Origin: Chishuiella changwenlii
GTDB taxonomy: Bacteria; Bacteroidota; Bacteroidia; Flavobacteriales; Weeksellaceae
DNA length: 64,000 bases
Reading direction: 5' to 3'
Assembly: GCF_900142565.1 (NCBI RefSeq)
Contig: NZ_FRBH01000007.1
Coordinates: forward strand, 124,001-188,000
A program made the position numbers and the translations under genes. The notes below the pieces were generated by a model that was not told the origin of the DNA, ran no database searches, and saw nothing but the letters and a program-made list of their open reading frames with translations. Numbering within the stretch: the stretch's first letter is position 1; every line of letters starts with the position of its first letter. Shown piece by piece: positions 52,999-63,387 of the stretch.

Positions 52999-55900
52999 AT
53001 GAGGAAAAGAATTACATCTTTGAGTTTATTCGCTTTCCTAGGATTAGGAACAGTAGTTTTTGCTCAAGTAACAGGTGTTGTAAACGATGCTAATAATTTC
53101 CCTGAAGCCGATGTTGAAGTTTCTATAAAAGGAACATCAAATGTTGTTTATACAGATGCTGAAGGAAAGTTTGATATTGACGCTAAAATAGGAGATATTT
53201 TAGTTGTTAATGGAAAAGATTTTAAAGTAACTTCTAGTAATTTAGGCGTTATAAAGTATACGGTAGAATCCAAAGAATTAGATGAAGTAGTTGTAGTTGC
53301 TTTTGGTAAACAACGAAAAGAGGCTATAGTAGGTTCTGTTTCTGTTATTGATGAAAAAGTATTAGAAAAACAAGTTGCTACAAACCCTTTGTCAGCCTTA
53401 CAAGGCTCAACATCTGGGGTTAGTATAATAAACAACGGAGGGCAACCAGGAGCTGCACCTTCAATTAGAATTAGAGGAATTGGTTCTATTAATGCTTCTG
53501 CAGAACCTTTGATTGTTGTAGACGGAGTACCATTTAATGGTAATATTTCTATGATTAGTCAAGATATGATAAAATCTATAACAGTTCTTAAAGATGCTGG
53601 TTCTACAGCTTTATATGGAGCTAGAGCCTCTAATGGTGTTATCTTGATAGAAACAAAGAGTGGTAAAATGAATATGGCACCACAGGTCTCTTTCTCGTCA
53701 CAATTTGGTGTAGCAGATCAATCAGTAAAACTTCATAAAAGGGTAAGTAGTGATGATTTCATGAAATATACTTGGGAAGCTATAAAGAATACCAATGGAG
53801 CAGAAAGTGCTACATCTGGGTTAATTCCTAGATTAGGATATAATCCTTATGGACCAAATTTTCCTAATCCGATTGATGTTAATGGTAATTTATTACCAGG
53901 AGCACAACTATTATGGGATACAGATTGGGAAAATTTATTAATTAATAATGCTGCAACAAGAAGAGAGTATTCTCTTAGTGTAGATGGAGGAAGTGAAAAA
54001 ACAACCTATAGTTTTGGAGGAGGATATTTAAATCAAGAAGGTTCTGTTAGAACGTCTCGATTTGAGAGAACAACACTTAGAGCTAATATTGTTTCTAAAG
54101 CAACAGATTGGTTAGAATTAGGATTTAATTCTTTAATATCATTTAATCATGAAGTCGGACCTACACAATCAGGTAATACTTTTCAATCTCCTATTCAATG
54201 GATTAACAATATGTCTAGTATTTATCCATTACACAGGAGAAATCCTAATGGAGAATTAATAAGAGACATACAAGGTAATCTTATTTATGATTATGGAAAT
54301 AATGGAAGAGGTGTAAATGAAAGTAGACCTATACTTAGTATAGAGAATGCTTTAGGTGCTTTAGAAAATTACAGAATAACAAATAAAATAACGAACGTTA
54401 GTGTTAGTGGTTTTGCAAAAATTAATTTCACAGATTTTCTATCTTTAAAAACACACATTTCTTATCAGTCTTATTTATTGGATAATTCTAATTGGTCTAG
54501 TAATTTATATGGAAATGCAGCGTCTGTAAATGGACGCGTTACAAAAAATAGAGATACTCAAGCGACGAAGAATATTATTAATAGCTTAAATTTTGATAAA
54601 TCTTTTGGAGATCATAATTTAAAAATTGATGCAATTATGGAGTTGTACGATTATAATTATGAAACGATGAGAGCGCGAGGTACAGGTTTTGTTTCTGGTA
54701 TTGATGTACTTAGTGGTACTACTAATCCTGAGAGTGTTTTAGGAAGAGTTTTTAGAGAGCGTAACTTAAGTTATATGTCGCGTGTAAGCTACGAGTATAG
54801 TAAAAAATACTTTTTAGAAGGATTATATAAGAAAGAAGCTTCATCACGATTTGGTCCAGACCATAGGTGGGGAGAATTTTATGCAGCAGGCGCAGGATGG
54901 ATTATCTCTCGAGAGAATTTCTTAAAAGGATCTAAAGTAGTATCAAATTTAAAATTAAGAGGATCTTATGGAGAAACAGGAAATAATAGAATATTAGATC
55001 CAAATGATGAAAATGCGCAAAGCTTCTTCCCTTACTCACAAAATTATAATGCTGGTTGGTCTAATTTAGGTGCTATAGGATTAAATATTTCACCAATTGT
55101 AAATCCTAATCTTACTTGGGAAAAACAGGTTACTACAAATATTGGATTAGATTTTGGCTTTTTTAATGATAGAATTTCGGGATCTATTGAGTATTACAAT
55201 AAGGTTTCTAAAGACTTGATTATGGATTTTGCTATTCCTTCTTCAAGTAGTGCAGGTTTTGTTGGTTATACTACAAATGTTGGAGTTGTTAAGAATTATG
55301 GTATTGATATTAATTTAAGAACTGCAAATATTCGAAAGAAAGATTTTGAATGGACAACAAGTATTAATGTTGGGACTTATAGAAATAAATTAACAAAATT
55401 AAATGGTTCAGATGGTATTACTACTGAGATGAGACGCTTAGAAGTAGGAAGTAGTATCTATGATTTTTACCTATGGGAATGGGCTGGTGTAGATCCTACA
55501 GATGGAAAAGCAATGTGGTATACTGATGACGAAGATGGAAATAAAGTAACAACAAAAAATTATGCTTCAGCTAAACGTTACAAACAAAATAAATCATCTT
55601 TACCAGATTTTGAAGGAGGTTTTACCAATTATTTTAGATACAAAAACTTCGATTTAAATGTCTTATTTAACTTTAGTGTAGGTTCTTATATTTATGATTT
55701 TACTTACGCTAATTTAATGAGATCTGGTAATAGAGCAGGGAATCAATGGTCGAAAGATATAGAGAATAGATGGCAAAATCCTGGAGATATTACAAATGTA
55801 CCAGTATTGACAATATCAAATAACGATGACATCTCAAGATCTACAAGATTTTTGTTTAAAAATGATTATCTAAGATTAAAAGCATTAAATATTGGGTACA

Positions 55901-56085
55901 ATTTTTCGGATAAAAATGTTCGTCAGATGGGAATAAAAGGATTAAGAATTTATTTTCAAGGAGACAACTTGTTGACTTTTCAATCGCATAAAGGTATCGA
56001 TCCTGAGCAATCTGTTACAGGAGTTACTAATAACAGATCTTATCAACAAAGAGTTTACACTCTAGGATTTAATGTTAAATTATAA
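52999..56085 (+). CDS. SusC/RagA-family TonB-linked outer-membrane protein 1
   Basis: A 1028-aa SusC-type transporter: signal peptide (cut after VVFAQ), a carboxypeptidase-like regulatory domain (VTGVVNDANNFPEADVEV, about 23-95), TonB box DEVVVVAFG, plug domain with IRGIGSINASAEPLIVVDG and LKDAGSTALYGARASNGVI, then the large barrel ending LGFNVKL. It forms a lidded channel with the SusD-like lipoprotein encoded next. Substrate unknown: no glycoside hydrolase or peptidase gene is nearby. Confidence 0.95.
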   Translation: MRKRITSLSLFAFLGLGTVVFAQVTGVVNDANNFPEADVEVSIKGTSNVVYTDAEGKFDIDAKIGDILVVNGKDFKVTSSNLGVIKYTVESKELDEVVVVAFGKQRKEAIVGSVSVIDEKVLEKQVATNPLSALQGSTSGVSIINNGGQPGAAPSIRIRGIGSINASAEPLIVVDGVPFNGNISMISQDMIKSITVLKDAGSTALYGARASNGVILIETKSGKMNMAPQVSFSSQFGVADQSVKLHKRVSSDDFMKYTWEAIKNTNGAESATSGLIPRLGYNPYGPNFPNPIDVNGNLLPGAQLLWDTDWENLLINNAATRREYSLSVDGGSEKTTYSFGGGYLNQEGSVRTSRFERTTLRANIVSKATDWLELGFNSLISFNHEVGPTQSGNTFQSPIQWINNMSSIYPLHRRNPNGELIRDIQGNLIYDYGNNGRGVNESRPILSIENALGALENYRITNKITNVSVSGFAKINFTDFLSLKTHISYQSYLLDNSNWSSNLYGNAASVNGRVTKNRDTQATKNIINSLNFDKSFGDHNLKIDAIMELYDYNYETMRARGTGFVSGIDVLSGTTNPESVLGRVFRERNLSYMSRVSYEYSKKYFLEGLYKKEASSRFGPDHRWGEFYAAGAGWIISRENFLKGSKVVSNLKLRGSYGETGNNRILDPNDENAQSFFPYSQNYNAGWSNLGAIGLNISPIVNPNLTWEKQVTTNIGLDFGFFNDRISGSIEYYNKVSKDLIMDFAIPSSSSAGFVGYTTNVGVVKNYGIDINLRTANIRKKDFEWTTSINVGTYRNKLTKLNGSDGITTEMRRLEVGSSIYDFYLWEWAGVDPTDGKAMWYTDDEDGNKVTTKNYASAKRYKQNKSSLPDFEGGFTNYFRYKNFDLNVLFNFSVGSYIYDFTYANLMRSGNRAGNQWSKDIENRWQNPGDITNVPVLTISNNDDISRSTRFLFKNDYLRLKALNIGYNFSDKNVRQMGIKGLRIYFQGDNLLTFQSHKGIDPEQSVTGVTNNRSYQQRVYTLGFNVKL

Positions 56086-56095
56086 CAATAATAAA

Positions 56096-57535
56096 ATGAA
56101 AAAATATATAATTTTATCAATTGCAACCTTATCTCTTCTTACATCTACAGCATGTATGGATGATTATTTAAATGAACCTTCACCTTCTCAACAAGGATCA
56201 GTTACTCCAGAAGAAGCATTCTCAACGAAAAGTAATGCTACAGGAGTTATTGCAGGTATGTTGAGACAACAAAGAAGACCATGGAATGAGTATGATAGAA
56301 CTGATGTAGGAGGATTGTATTCGTTACTTTTTGCCAGAGCAGTAAAAGGGTCAGATATTCAGTTAAATGAAAACTGGTATGGAGATGATTATAGAAATGA
56401 AGATCGTGAACCAACTTCTAATAGGTCTGGATTTACATGGAGATTTCCTTATATGATGATTGGAAGAAGCAATTATTTTATAGAAGGGGTAGAGGATTCG
56501 GAAGGAATTGTTGATACTGACAAGCCAGCATTATTGGCACAAGCAAGAGCAATTAGAGGATTTTATTATTTTCAATTAGCTTTAGAATTTAATCATGCAT
56601 ATAAAAACAATCCTCAAGCTATAGCACCACCTGTTTACACAGCGGTAGATTTAGACGGTAAACCAATGGGGACTTTAGAGGAGCTTTACAAACAAATTAT
56701 ATCCGATTTAGAATATGCTGTAGAAAATGCTTCAACTTCTAGAAGAGATAATTCTTGGGTGAATAAACAAGTAGCTGCAGCTATGTTAGCAAATGTTTAT
56801 TTATCAATGGAAAATTGGTCTGGTGCAGAAGAAATGGCTAAACTTGCTTACGGAGGTAATGTTACAGAAGCTTTAAACAGTATTAGTACTTATCAACCTT
56901 CTGGTTTTAATAATGCAGGAGATAAAGAATGGTTATGGTCTATGTCGCAACAAGCAGATCAATCTAATTATTATTTTATGGCACCGCATGCTTTTTTCTC
57001 TCCCTCAGGTTATGGTAATGCTTTTGTAAATACAACTTTTTATGATTCGTTTGATGAAAATGATAGAAGAAAAGAGGCTATGAGTATTACAAATTCTAAT
57101 TTTGAAGCTACTGATATAAGATACTTATCTTCAAATAAATTTGTTTTCTCATTTGGTGGCTCAATGCCAATTTATAGAACTCCCGAATTTATTCTGGTTG
57201 CTGCAGAAGCTGCTGCAAGACAAGGAAATTCTTTAGAAGCTCAGCAAATTTTAAATCAATTTAAAACAACACGATATACGGAATATATCGATCAAAATTT
57301 AACAGGAACAGCTCTAATTGATGAAATTTTACTTGAACGTCGTAAAGAAATGTACGGAGAAAATGGAATCCAATGGTTTGATGCAAAAAGACTTCAACAA
57401 GGTATAGAAAGATCAGGAAATCATTCGGTTAAAATTAATTTAGCACCAAATGATATTCGATTTATTATGAAAGTTCCACAAGTAGAAATTGATAATAATA
57501 AACATATCGATGCATCAGTAAATAATAATCGATAA
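56096..57535 (+). CDS. SusD/RagB-family lipoprotein 1
   Basis: A 479-aa surface lipoprotein: signal MKKYIILSIATLSLLTSTAC with lipobox Cys20, then the SusD TPR-like scaffold (LAQARAIRGFYYFQLALEFN, VNKQVAAAMLANVYLSMENW, AEAAARQGN, LLERRKEMYGENGIQWFDAKRL). The start at 56096 is chosen for the signal peptide; an in-frame ATG 24 nt upstream would overlap the end of susC. It forms the lid of the SusC-1 channel and determines ligand choice. Confidence 0.94.
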   Translation: MKKYIILSIATLSLLTSTACMDDYLNEPSPSQQGSVTPEEAFSTKSNATGVIAGMLRQQRRPWNEYDRTDVGGLYSLLFARAVKGSDIQLNENWYGDDYRNEDREPTSNRSGFTWRFPYMMIGRSNYFIEGVEDSEGIVDTDKPALLAQARAIRGFYYFQLALEFNHAYKNNPQAIAPPVYTAVDLDGKPMGTLEELYKQIISDLEYAVENASTSRRDNSWVNKQVAAAMLANVYLSMENWSGAEEMAKLAYGGNVTEALNSISTYQPSGFNNAGDKEWLWSMSQQADQSNYYFMAPHAFFSPSGYGNAFVNTTFYDSFDENDRRKEAMSITNSNFEATDIRYLSSNKFVFSFGGSMPIYRTPEFILVAAEAAARQGNSLEAQQILNQFKTTRYTEYIDQNLTGTALIDEILLERRKEMYGENGIQWFDAKRLQQGIERSGNHSVKINLAPNDIRFIMKVPQVEIDNNKHIDASVNNNR

Positions 57536-57667
57536 ATCTATTCTGTATTTTTATCTATAACATAGTATGATTAGAATAAGAATAATATTCATGATTCTGA
57601 TTAATTAGAATCATTTAAAATAGAAGTTATTTTTTAATAAAAAAATATAAAAAACGATTTTAATTTT

Positions 57668-57698
57668 AAGGCTATTTCGCTAATTGCGAAATAGCCTT
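57668..57698 (+). terminator. Terminator after SusD-1
   Basis: Stem AAGGCTATTTCGC / GCGAAATAGCCTT with a 5-nt loop, then TTTT. Confidence 0.9.
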
Positions 57699-57700
57699 TT

Positions 57701-57927
57701 TATATTTCATTAACTAAACAAAATAGCTTAATTCCTCATTAAAAAATTTAAAATATCACCAATAAGAAAATAGATTAAGTTAAAAAATTAACATATTGAT
57801 AATATAATAGCCCTATAAATACGAGTAGTTCATCAAACACTTAATAAATGAAAAAAAACATGTAACTTTTTGGAAATCTTAAAAAAAAGTTAGAGTTTTG
57901 TTTAAAATGTTATAAAAATTATAAACT
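57701..57927 (+). other. SusC-2 upstream region with promoter
   Basis: AT-rich and gene-free. TTG at 57870-57872, a 20-nt gap and GAGTTTTG at 57893-57900 form a promoter with one -7 mismatch; the same GAGTTTTG box precedes the first susC. The shared AAACACTTAATAAAT element ends at 57849. The stretch from the terminator to the element contains nothing else recognisable. Confidence 0.55.
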
Positions 57928-60900
57928 ATGAGGAGAAGATTAACATCTTTGAGCTTACTAGCTTTCCTAGGGTTAGGAACATTAGCTTTTGCTCAGGTTA
58001 CGGGTGTAGTTAACGACGCTAACGATTTCCCAGAGGCAGACGTAGAAGTTACTGTGAAAGGTACTGATAAAGTTGCGTTTACTGATGAAAACGGAAATTT
58101 TAACATTGATGCAAAAGTAGGTGATACGTTAGTTATCAATGGAAAAGAATTTAAAGTAACATCTACTAGTTTAGGTGCATTAAAGTATTCAACTACTGAA
58201 AATGTAGCCTTAGATGAGGTAGTTATTACGAGTATTTTCGAAGCTCCTGCAAAAGCAGGACAAACAATTGTAAATTCAGATCAAATTAAGGATTTTAATC
58301 CTAGTTTATCTGTTGATCAAATGTTAGGAGGAAAAGTTTCTGGTTTAATTTCTCAAGCTCAAAGTGGAGCGCCAGGTTCTACTGCAAACGTTACAATTCG
58401 TGGAGCTTTAGGATTAAGTGGAGGTGTAAAATCTCCGTTATATGTTGTTGATGGAACTTACATGTCTGAAACAGATATGAACTCGATTAATCCTTCTGAT
58501 ATTGAAACTATCAAAGTATTAAAAGAGGCATCACAATTAGCTATTTATGGTGCGAGAGGGGCGAATGGAGTTGTTATTGTTAAGACAAAAACAGCTAAAA
58601 AAGGAGCAACTACTGTAAGTTATTCAAGTAGAATTGGGGTTACGAATATGATGGATTTACCAAATATTAAGGTAATGAATTCTTCACAACTTTTAAATTT
58701 CCAAAGAGGTTTATATGATTTAGATCCTACTGCGGGTTATGGTATTGATTGGACACCTGCTGAAATTGCAGAATTATCAAAAACAAATACTAATTGGGCT
58801 GACGAATCGTACAGAACAGGAATTTTAACTTCAAACCACATCTCTATTTCTAGTAATGAAGGTAACTTAAGTCAAAATTTTAGTATTGGTCATGATAAAG
58901 ATCAAGGAGCTGTAATTTATTACAAAGGATTTGAAAGAATTACATCATCTTATAACTTTACATCAAAAGCTAAAGATTGGTTAAGAGTAGGTGCAAATGT
59001 TAATGGTTCTTACCAAACAAGAGATATTCCTCGTGATAGATTCAACGCACAGTCGGTATTTAACGCTGTTTTAGAGAATCAACCATATGCAGATGTATAC
59101 ATCTATGATGATCAAGGAAATATAACTTACGATCAATGGGGTTATCCTGTTTACAACCCAAATAATGGAGGTGGATATCCTACATTAGATGAGATGGCAA
59201 AAATGTATAATAGAACTAGACAGTTTAAATTATTTGGATCTGCTTATGTAGAGGCTGATTTATTTAAAAATGTTACTGCTAGATCTACTTTTGGTGCTAC
59301 TTATGTAAGATTACAACAAGAAATTTTTAATAGAGGTAATACTTACTTGGCTCAATTATTAGGAAGTCCAGCAAGTAAAACTGACGATTCTAGAGATAAT
59401 CTTAATTATAACTGGAGAAATGAGATTAGCTACGTTAACTCTTGGGATAAACACAACCTTAGAGCAACGGTAGCGAGCGAGTTTCAAAAATACAATAATT
59501 ACCGAATGGTAATTGCAGGTAGAGGTTTCCCTAATAACGATTTAGTTACGCAAAATTTAGCGCAAGAAATTTTAGGAGGAGGATCTTCTTTCACTAACAG
59601 ATCTCAAATTGTAAGATACGGTTACATTGGAGCATTATCTTATGATTACGATAGAAAATATATGTTAGATGCATATATTCGTCGTGACGGAACTTCATTA
59701 GCTGGATGGAACAGTATGTATGGAACTTTCTGGGGATTCTCTGTTGGTTGGGATATCGCTAGAGAAGAATTCTTAAAAGGAAGTAACGTTGTTAACAGTT
59801 TAGTTATTAAAGGATCTTATGGAGAAGTAGGTGATGATTCTGCTTTAACAACATATTCTAACTTAAACTTAATTAGCTTAGGTTTCTATAATGGACAATT
59901 CTCAGGAACTCCAAGTAGAAATATCGCTAACGCTGATGTAAGTTGGGAAACGAATAAAAAATTAAACTTAGGACTTGAGTTTGCTTTGTTTAAAAATAAA
60001 CTTACAGGATCTGCAGCATATTTCCAAGATAAGAGAAATAACTTCATTTTCCCTAATCAATTTTCATACACAAATGGAGGATACAGATCTTTCATGAATG
60101 CAGGGCAATTGACTACAAATGGACTTGAGTTAGACTTAAATTATGAAGTTGTTCGTACTAAAAACTTCGACTTATCTCTTTATGGAAATATTACAAATGT
60201 AAATTATAAAGTTAATCAGTTGAACGGTACAAGTCAATTATTTGTATCAGGAAGTGCTGAAAACTTAGTTCATATTGAAGGTCAAACACCATATCAATTT
60301 TATTTAGTTCGTTGGGCTGGAGTAAACAGTCAAACAGGTGAAGCTCAATACTATGATATTGATGGAAACATTACGACTACTTATGATGGTGGAGATGCTG
60401 TTGCTACAGGGAAAACACCATTACCTAAAGTATTCGGGGGATTCGGATTAAATACAAAAGTATACGGTTTCGATTTAAATGCTGATTTTACATATTCTGC
60501 AGGTGGATACTCTTATAACAATGTTTATCAGTGGATAACAGATCCAAATGGAATAACAAATAAAGATGTTTCTGCTAATGATTATTGGAGAAATCCAGGT
60601 GATAATGCAAGATTTGCTCGTCCAGACGCTTCAGGTCATCAATATTCTACTCAATTCTTAGAGAAGAGTGATTACATCTTATTTAGAAGTTTATCTTTAG
60701 GTTATAACCTTGATAAGAAATTGTTAGATAACACACCTTTAAAGTCTTTAAGAATTTACGGACAAGTGCAAAATTTAGCTATGTTTACTAAATTCCATGG
60801 AAACCCAGTTCAAGGAACAGGTTCATCAGAATCTAGTACAGTATCAAGTACAGGATACGTTTCAAATTCATTTGCTGGATTTGGTTACCCAATGACAAGA

Positions 60901-60933
60901 ACATATTCATTAGGAATTAATGTATCATTTTAA
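57928..60933 (+). CDS. SusC/RagA-family TonB-linked outer-membrane protein 2
   Basis: A 1001-aa SusC-type transporter. Its first 95 or so residues closely match SusC-1 (same signal peptide plan, VTGVVNDANDFPEADVEV domain, FKVTST), after which the plug and barrel diverge: TonB box DEVVITSIFEAPA, VTIRGALGLSGGVKSPLYVVDG, LKEASQLAIYGARGANGVV, and a barrel ending YSLGINVSF. The pair with the SusD gene 11 nt downstream should import an oligomeric nutrient; the substrate is unknown. Confidence 0.95.
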   Translation: MRRRLTSLSLLAFLGLGTLAFAQVTGVVNDANDFPEADVEVTVKGTDKVAFTDENGNFNIDAKVGDTLVINGKEFKVTSTSLGALKYSTTENVALDEVVITSIFEAPAKAGQTIVNSDQIKDFNPSLSVDQMLGGKVSGLISQAQSGAPGSTANVTIRGALGLSGGVKSPLYVVDGTYMSETDMNSINPSDIETIKVLKEASQLAIYGARGANGVVIVKTKTAKKGATTVSYSSRIGVTNMMDLPNIKVMNSSQLLNFQRGLYDLDPTAGYGIDWTPAEIAELSKTNTNWADESYRTGILTSNHISISSNEGNLSQNFSIGHDKDQGAVIYYKGFERITSSYNFTSKAKDWLRVGANVNGSYQTRDIPRDRFNAQSVFNAVLENQPYADVYIYDDQGNITYDQWGYPVYNPNNGGGYPTLDEMAKMYNRTRQFKLFGSAYVEADLFKNVTARSTFGATYVRLQQEIFNRGNTYLAQLLGSPASKTDDSRDNLNYNWRNEISYVNSWDKHNLRATVASEFQKYNNYRMVIAGRGFPNNDLVTQNLAQEILGGGSSFTNRSQIVRYGYIGALSYDYDRKYMLDAYIRRDGTSLAGWNSMYGTFWGFSVGWDIAREEFLKGSNVVNSLVIKGSYGEVGDDSALTTYSNLNLISLGFYNGQFSGTPSRNIANADVSWETNKKLNLGLEFALFKNKLTGSAAYFQDKRNNFIFPNQFSYTNGGYRSFMNAGQLTTNGLELDLNYEVVRTKNFDLSLYGNITNVNYKVNQLNGTSQLFVSGSAENLVHIEGQTPYQFYLVRWAGVNSQTGEAQYYDIDGNITTTYDGGDAVATGKTPLPKVFGGFGLNTKVYGFDLNADFTYSAGGYSYNNVYQWITDPNGITNKDVSANDYWRNPGDNARFARPDASGHQYSTQFLEKSDYILFRSLSLGYNLDKKLLDNTPLKSLRIYGQVQNLAMFTKFHGNPVQGTGSSESSTVSSTGYVSNSFAGFGYPMTRTYSLGINVSF

Positions 60934-60944
60934 ATTTTAGAACA

Positions 60945-62459
60945 ATGAAAAAGAAAATATTTTTATCATTATTAACGTTATCATTCGCATTAAGTTTTAC
61001 TTCATGTAATGAGGATGATTTACAATTAGATTCACCAAATGATCTAAATGACAATACATTTTGGAAAACAGACCAAGATTTTGAAATAGCAGTAAAAGGA
61101 GTATATGATGGGTTTAAATCTCTTGGTTTTTATGGAGGTTCATCTAATGCTAGAGATATGATTATTGTTGGAGATTTATTATCTGATAACTTAGTTTTTA
61201 ATCCAGGAGGAAGAAGAACAAATTATTTATCTTCATACTTTGCTTACAACAGTAACTCAACTCCAACAGATGTTTATCAATATGGATATGTAATTATCTC
61301 TAATGCTAACATGATATTATCTAAAATTGATAATTTACCTGCTGGTGCAACAAAAGATAAATTTGCTGCAGAAGCGAAAGCATTAAGAGCTATTGCTCAT
61401 TTTGAAATAGCGAAAGCTTATGCTCAAATTCCTACTCAAGCAGCAGGTTCTGCAAACTCTGTAGGAATTCCATTTATCAATACTTACGATCCTAAAGGAA
61501 CAGTAACAAGAGATGCTACAATAAATGAGGTTTATACTAAAATCATTAATGATTTAGAGTCTGTATTACCAAGTTTACCAACAGCTAACTATCAGTCTGC
61601 TGCGTCAAACTCTAATGCTTACTACAGATTAAATCAAACATCTTTAAGAGGTATTTTAGCTAAAATCTATTTATATGTAGGAAATTATCCTAAAGTTATT
61701 GAGCATGCTACACCTGTAGTAAATGCAGTAGTACCTACAAATAAAGACTCATTAGATGAGTTCTGGAAAACAGAAACTAATCAAGGTGCTTTAATTGTAT
61801 TTCCTTTCTTTAGAACAAATGATTTACAATTAGGAACTAACTATAGCCAAGGAACAAGTCCTTCTAACTATAGATTTGAGTATTCTGTTGATAAAGCATT
61901 ATATGATTTATATAATCCAACAACAGAACCAGAACGTTTATCAACAAGTATTATAACAACTCCAACTATTTATGATACAGCTCCTCAACACGCTGTAGCT
62001 AAATATATGGTTAGTAGAACAGGTTATAATGCAGGTGTTAACGACGGAAGATACTTAAGAGTAGAAGATGTTATTTTAACTTTAGCAGAAGCTCAATATT
62101 TAAGTGGTAACCAAGCAGGTGCTTTAGTTACTTTAAATAAATTAAGAGATGCTAGATATACTTCTTACGCTGGAGGAGAAACTGGTGATGCTTTATTTGA
62201 AGCGATCATTACTGAAAGACGTAAAGAGTTAGCTTTCGAAGGAGATAGATTCTATACTATTAAACGTTTAATGGGTGTATCAGGAATTCCTGCAAAATAT
62301 GCTCAAGGATTACAACGTGCAGGTAATGGACATAGAGCAGATGGTAGTGGAACAGTTTCACCAACTCAATCTTTACCAAAATCATCTCACTTATGGCAAT
62401 TCCCAATTCCACAAGCAATTATCAATATTGATAAGATTAGCCAAACAGAGGGTTATTAA
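60945..62459 (+). CDS. SusD/RagB-family lipoprotein 2
   Basis: A 504-aa surface lipoprotein with signal MKKKIFLSLLTLSFALSFTSC (lipobox Cys21) and SusD motifs: FAAEAKALRAIAHFEIAKAY, GILAKIYLYVGNYPKVIEH, LRVEDVILTLAEAQYLSGN and IITERRKELAFEGDRFYTIKRL. It differs clearly from SusD-1 in sequence, so the two systems probably bind different ligands. Followed by a strong terminator. Confidence 0.95.
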   Translation: MKKKIFLSLLTLSFALSFTSCNEDDLQLDSPNDLNDNTFWKTDQDFEIAVKGVYDGFKSLGFYGGSSNARDMIIVGDLLSDNLVFNPGGRRTNYLSSYFAYNSNSTPTDVYQYGYVIISNANMILSKIDNLPAGATKDKFAAEAKALRAIAHFEIAKAYAQIPTQAAGSANSVGIPFINTYDPKGTVTRDATINEVYTKIINDLESVLPSLPTANYQSAASNSNAYYRLNQTSLRGILAKIYLYVGNYPKVIEHATPVVNAVVPTNKDSLDEFWKTETNQGALIVFPFFRTNDLQLGTNYSQGTSPSNYRFEYSVDKALYDLYNPTTEPERLSTSIITTPTIYDTAPQHAVAKYMVSRTGYNAGVNDGRYLRVEDVILTLAEAQYLSGNQAGALVTLNKLRDARYTSYAGGETGDALFEAIITERRKELAFEGDRFYTIKRLMGVSGIPAKYAQGLQRAGNGHRADGSGTVSPTQSLPKSSHLWQFPIPQAIINIDKISQTEGY

Positions 62460-62510
62460 TAAATATTATAAGTTATCTTAAAAGATAATTTTATTAAATA
62501 TTAAAAAACT

Positions 62511-62548
62511 AAAATCATAACAGAATTTATTCTGTTATGATTTTTTTT
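62511..62548 (+). terminator. Terminator after SusD-2
   Basis: A 16-bp stem, AAAATCATAACAGAAT / ATTCTGTTATGATTTT, followed by a T run. Confidence 0.93.
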
Positions 62549-62667
62549 ATATCATTACTTTTGAGTTAATCTGCTAACTAATAGATTATTTATAAAAAAA
62601 CAATAATGAATTTAACGCTATAGATTTATTTTTTTCTATATTTATAGAGTACTAAAAAAATAGATTT

Positions 62668-63327
62668 ATGAAATATCTAATGACAGTCTTATTGGTTTTA
62701 TCATTTATAAAATCCGAAGCTCAAGATCAAGATTCTAAGATGACAACAGGATTTTTTGGAGTTGAGATGAAAGATAACAAGAAAGATATTGTAGGCTCTC
62801 CATATATTGATGCAAACTTTTCTCAATACACAATTACTGGTCATAAAACGAATGATGTACCATCATTAAGATACAATAATTATTCTGATCAAATGGAGTA
62901 TATGAAAGATAAGGCTTCTTATGATTTAGATAGAGTAAATAATATGATTGTATCGCTTAGAAATGGAAATAAAACATATGTATATTTAGATGAATATTTT
63001 GTTGGAAATGATTCTAAATCTGGATATTTACAAGTTTTATTATCTGGTAGTAAGTCTACATTATATAAAAAAGAGGCTGTAATCATACAAGAAAAATTAG
63101 TAAAAGAAGATGTGATGGATGTAGGAAAAAAAATACAAGAGTATTCTACTTCAAAACCACAATACTTCTTAAAACTTAATGATAAGGTAGTTGCTGTTCC
63201 TCAGAAAAAAGGAGATTTTAATGATTTATTTACTGATAATGAATCAAAAGATTTTATAAAAAAGAATAAAATATCTTCTACAAAAGAGCAAGACTTAATC
63301 AAACTGGTTAATTTTTTAAATAAATAA
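62668..63327 (+). CDS. Secreted protein of unknown function
   Basis: A 219-aa protein with signal MKYLMTVLLVLSFIKSEAQD (cut near residue 19). The mature part is rich in Lys, Asp and Tyr without cysteines: SLRYNNYSDQMEYMKDKASYDL, then YVYLDEYFVGNDSKSGYLQVLLSG and a Lys-rich C-terminus with SSTKEQDLIKLVNFLNK. It resembles periplasmic proteins that are common but uncharacterised in Flavobacteriia. It is monocistronic, with its own terminator. Confidence 0.75.
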   Translation: MKYLMTVLLVLSFIKSEAQDQDSKMTTGFFGVEMKDNKKDIVGSPYIDANFSQYTITGHKTNDVPSLRYNNYSDQMEYMKDKASYDLDRVNNMIVSLRNGNKTYVYLDEYFVGNDSKSGYLQVLLSGSKSTLYKKEAVIIQEKLVKEDVMDVGKKIQEYSTSKPQYFLKLNDKVVAVPQKKGDFNDLFTDNESKDFIKKNKISSTKEQDLIKLVNFLNK

Positions 63328-63356
63328 AAAATCCCCTCAAGACGAGGGGGTTTTTA
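63326..63356 (+). terminator. Terminator after the 62668 gene
   Basis: Stem CCCCTC / GAGGGG extended by A/T pairs, followed by T5. It also lies downstream of the converging EEP gene. Confidence 0.88.
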
Positions 63357-63387
63357 TTTTATATATTCTTCTTAAGAGTATAGAGAA

